Assembly (NCBI RefSeq): GCF_001687335.1 | Contig: NZ_MAGO01000011.1 | Span: 56,312 to 120,311, forward strand | Direction of reading: 5' to 3' | DNA from: Dissulfuribacter thermophilus | GTDB lineage: Bacteria > Desulfobacterota > Dissulfuribacteria > Dissulfuribacterales > Dissulfuribacteraceae | Length of the DNA: 64,000 nucleotides | Shown: positions 62,955-64,000 of the stretch, piece after piece | How the letters are laid out: the number at the start of each line of letters is the position of its first letter | How positions within the stretch are numbered: position 1 is the first letter of the stretch | The notes under the pieces: model-generated | Databases searched by the model: none | The model's input: only the letters and a program-made list of their open reading frames with translations | Told to the model about the DNA's origin: nothing | Translations under genes and position numbers: made by a program

Positions 62955-63803
62955 TCAGTTAGATTGGACCCTTCCCATGAACATGCTTCCGAGCGGACAG
63001 TCTAAATGCCTGGCAACCACATCACACTTTATCTTGAAGAGAAAAAATATCTCTCTCTTTTCATCTGAAAGGGTCTCAAAGTTTCCCTGTCCCTTACTTA
63101 TTATCATTGGTGCCTCATGATACAATTTCAAAAATTCCTCTGAACACCATTCAAAGTCAATGCCAGGGACCCTACAGCCTGACGACACAATGGTTGCAAC
63201 CTTGTGAATCCCTGCGTCAATGGCGTCTTTATAAGTGACATCATTTATTATGGGACCGCCTCTTACCACAAATTTTACTGGACGTGCAAGCTCCTCTATT
63301 AGGAGTCTATCAAATACAGACTCACCACTGTTGTCTCCGATGTAAAGTACCCAATCGGCCCTATTCAATCGATCCTTGAATTCATCATACTCCCATTTAT
63401 AAAAATCAACATTAAAAATCCTGTCCAATTCATCCAGCAGGTTAAAATCACTTGAAGTTCCGTAATCAATCACATTGCCGCATACAGCCAATCTAATCGC
63501 TGCCTCAAGGGGATCGGCATGAGTTTTGATTCGTTCCTCCAAAAGAGGATAGAGTTTCAATACCTCCTTGGTACTCCTGTCCTTTATTGAACTAAATGGA
63601 TCCTCAGTCCCTAAGAAATCTGAAATCATATCATAAATGGCCACGGCATTCTTTGGCGGAGGCCATGATACATCCATATCGGACAATACGCTTAGGGCGT
63701 TTCTAATTAGAAGCCAAATTTTATCATCAGTCAATTCTAGGAGTTTACCTGTACGTGAAGTCTGTTTAATAAAGCAGGGAAAACAATCAAAATGAGTCTT
63801 CAT
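62955..63803 (-). CDS. DUF89 damage-control phosphatase family protein (subfamily I)
   Basis: 282 residues. Subfamily I features are present: the N-terminal CFPCF (CxxC, near residue 7) of the prokaryotic branch, GNVIDYGTSSDFNL, the metal-site GDNSGESVFDRLLIEEL, SSGCRVPGIDF, and SKGQGNFETL followed by FKIKCDVVARHL. DUF89 proteins are metal-dependent (Mn/Ni/Co) phosphatases that remove overflow or damaged phosphometabolites. No specific substrate can be read. It is the first gene of the rlmE-purC-nuc-pat-acuC-acuB strand and is 32 bp from rlmE. Confidence 0.88.
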   Translation of the reverse strand: MKTHFDCFPCFIKQTSRTGKLLELTDDKIWLLIRNALSVLSDMDVSWPPPKNAVAIYDMISDFLGTEDPFSSIKDRSTKEVLKLYPLLEERIKTHADPLEAAIRLAVCGNVIDYGTSSDFNLLDELDRIFNVDFYKWEYDEFKDRLNRADWVLYIGDNSGESVFDRLLIEELARPVKFVVRGGPIINDVTYKDAIDAGIHKVATIVSSGCRVPGIDFEWCSEEFLKLYHEAPMIISKGQGNFETLSDEKREIFFLFKIKCDVVARHLDCPLGSMFMGRVQSN

Positions 63804-64000
63804 TTGTACCTCGTCACTATTAATGAACTCATCCTAAGATTTCTTTAGGCCACATACCTTTGTGGTCCTATCCTATTGACACTTTTTGAGCCTAGTTTAA
63901 GCATTGGGCCATTTAGGGGCAAGCTCGTATTTCCAAAACCCACAGCCTTAGCTAATGCGTTCATAAAATAGGAGTATATTGAACATAACATGAGTTTGGG
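63804..64000. other. Terminal intergenic DNA, no gene seen
   Basis: 197 bp to the window edge. It holds a TTGACA at 63876-63881 on the plus strand without a matching -10, and a weak GGCCACA/TGTGGTC hairpin at 63848-63867 with one G-T pair. Nothing coding is visible before the edge. Confidence 0.5.

Noticed and set aside
63848..63867. Terminator near the window end
   Set aside because: Seven-bp stem including a G-T pair and no T-run on either strand.

Overview
The window looks like about 64 kb of ordinary chromosome from a diderm, LPS-making, flagellated or gliding bacterium with roughly 43% GC. It most resembles the Desulfobacterota (deltaproteobacterial) gene repertoire. Reasons: the block pyrG-kdsA-kdsC-lptCAB-rpoN-hpf-ptsN-rapZ-EIIA, a CarD-type regulator, system II cytochrome c maturation (ResB/CcsA), many c-di-GMP/chemotaxis-style signalling proteins, a phenylacetate-CoA ligase plus tandem-ACT pair, and a probable UGA-recoded selenoprotein. 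This placement is inference from gene content; no 16S gene is present. I see no prophage, transposase, integrase, CRISPR array or rRNA.

Layout. 1-2.4 kb: the end of ftsK, then rng. 2.4-5.2 kb: a MetE-like protein and glucokinase, facing a Nudix hydrolase, then a small SHOCT-type membrane protein. 5.2-14.1 kb: a signalling island with a CheD-HDOD fusion, CheR, a PAS-GAF hybrid kinase with two receiver domains, a receiver-kinase, and (opposite strand) a chemoreceptor ending in CZB and hemerythrin domains. 14.2-22 kb: trmH, hflK-hflC, a small unknown gene, a small two-CxxCH membrane protein (opposite strand), an AmgK-like kinase and a giant AsmA-like protein. 22-24.4 kb: cobalamin adenosyltransferase, phenylacetate-CoA ligase and tandem-ACT protein. 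24.4-34.1 kb: pyrG, a candidate selenoprotein, Kdo synthesis (kdsA, kdsC), LPS transport (lptCAB), sigma-54, hibernation factor, and a regulatory PTS/RapZ group, then rimI. 34.1-43.1 kb: a central carbon operon, gap - a large PPDK-like protein - second gap - pgk - tpiA - secG - tRNA-Leu(GAG). 43.2-51.4 kb: carD and rluD facing priA, galU, dtxR-type regulator, and a zinc-ribbon/PilU/PilT operon. 51.8-56.4 kb: tatA, resB, ccsA, second tatA, MurU-like nucleotidyltransferase, DUF1566 protein. 56.4-63.8 kb, minus strand: DUF89 - rlmE - purC - nuclease - Pat-like acetyltransferase - AcuC-like deacetylase - AcuB-like CBS/ACT protein.

How the parts fit: the kds/lpt genes build and export lipopolysaccharide; the PTS/RapZ/sigma-54 group is a typical nitrogen/envelope regulatory module; AmgK and a MurU-like enzyme (37 kb apart) suggest a peptidoglycan recycling route; the last operon resembles the acuABC set for reversible lysine acetylation of acyl-CoA synthetases. 

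The observations I rate highest are: (1) an in-frame UGA with a SECIS-like hairpin exactly 11 nt downstream, in a 105-codon thioredoxin-fold gene between pyrG and kdsA; (2) a 1406-residue PPDK-like protein with an unrecognised ~900-residue N-terminus and no PEP-binding C-terminal barrel, inside the glycolytic operon; (3) phased heptanucleotide repeat tracts in intergenic DNA, one of which supplies ribosome binding sites; (4) a CheD-HDOD fusion.
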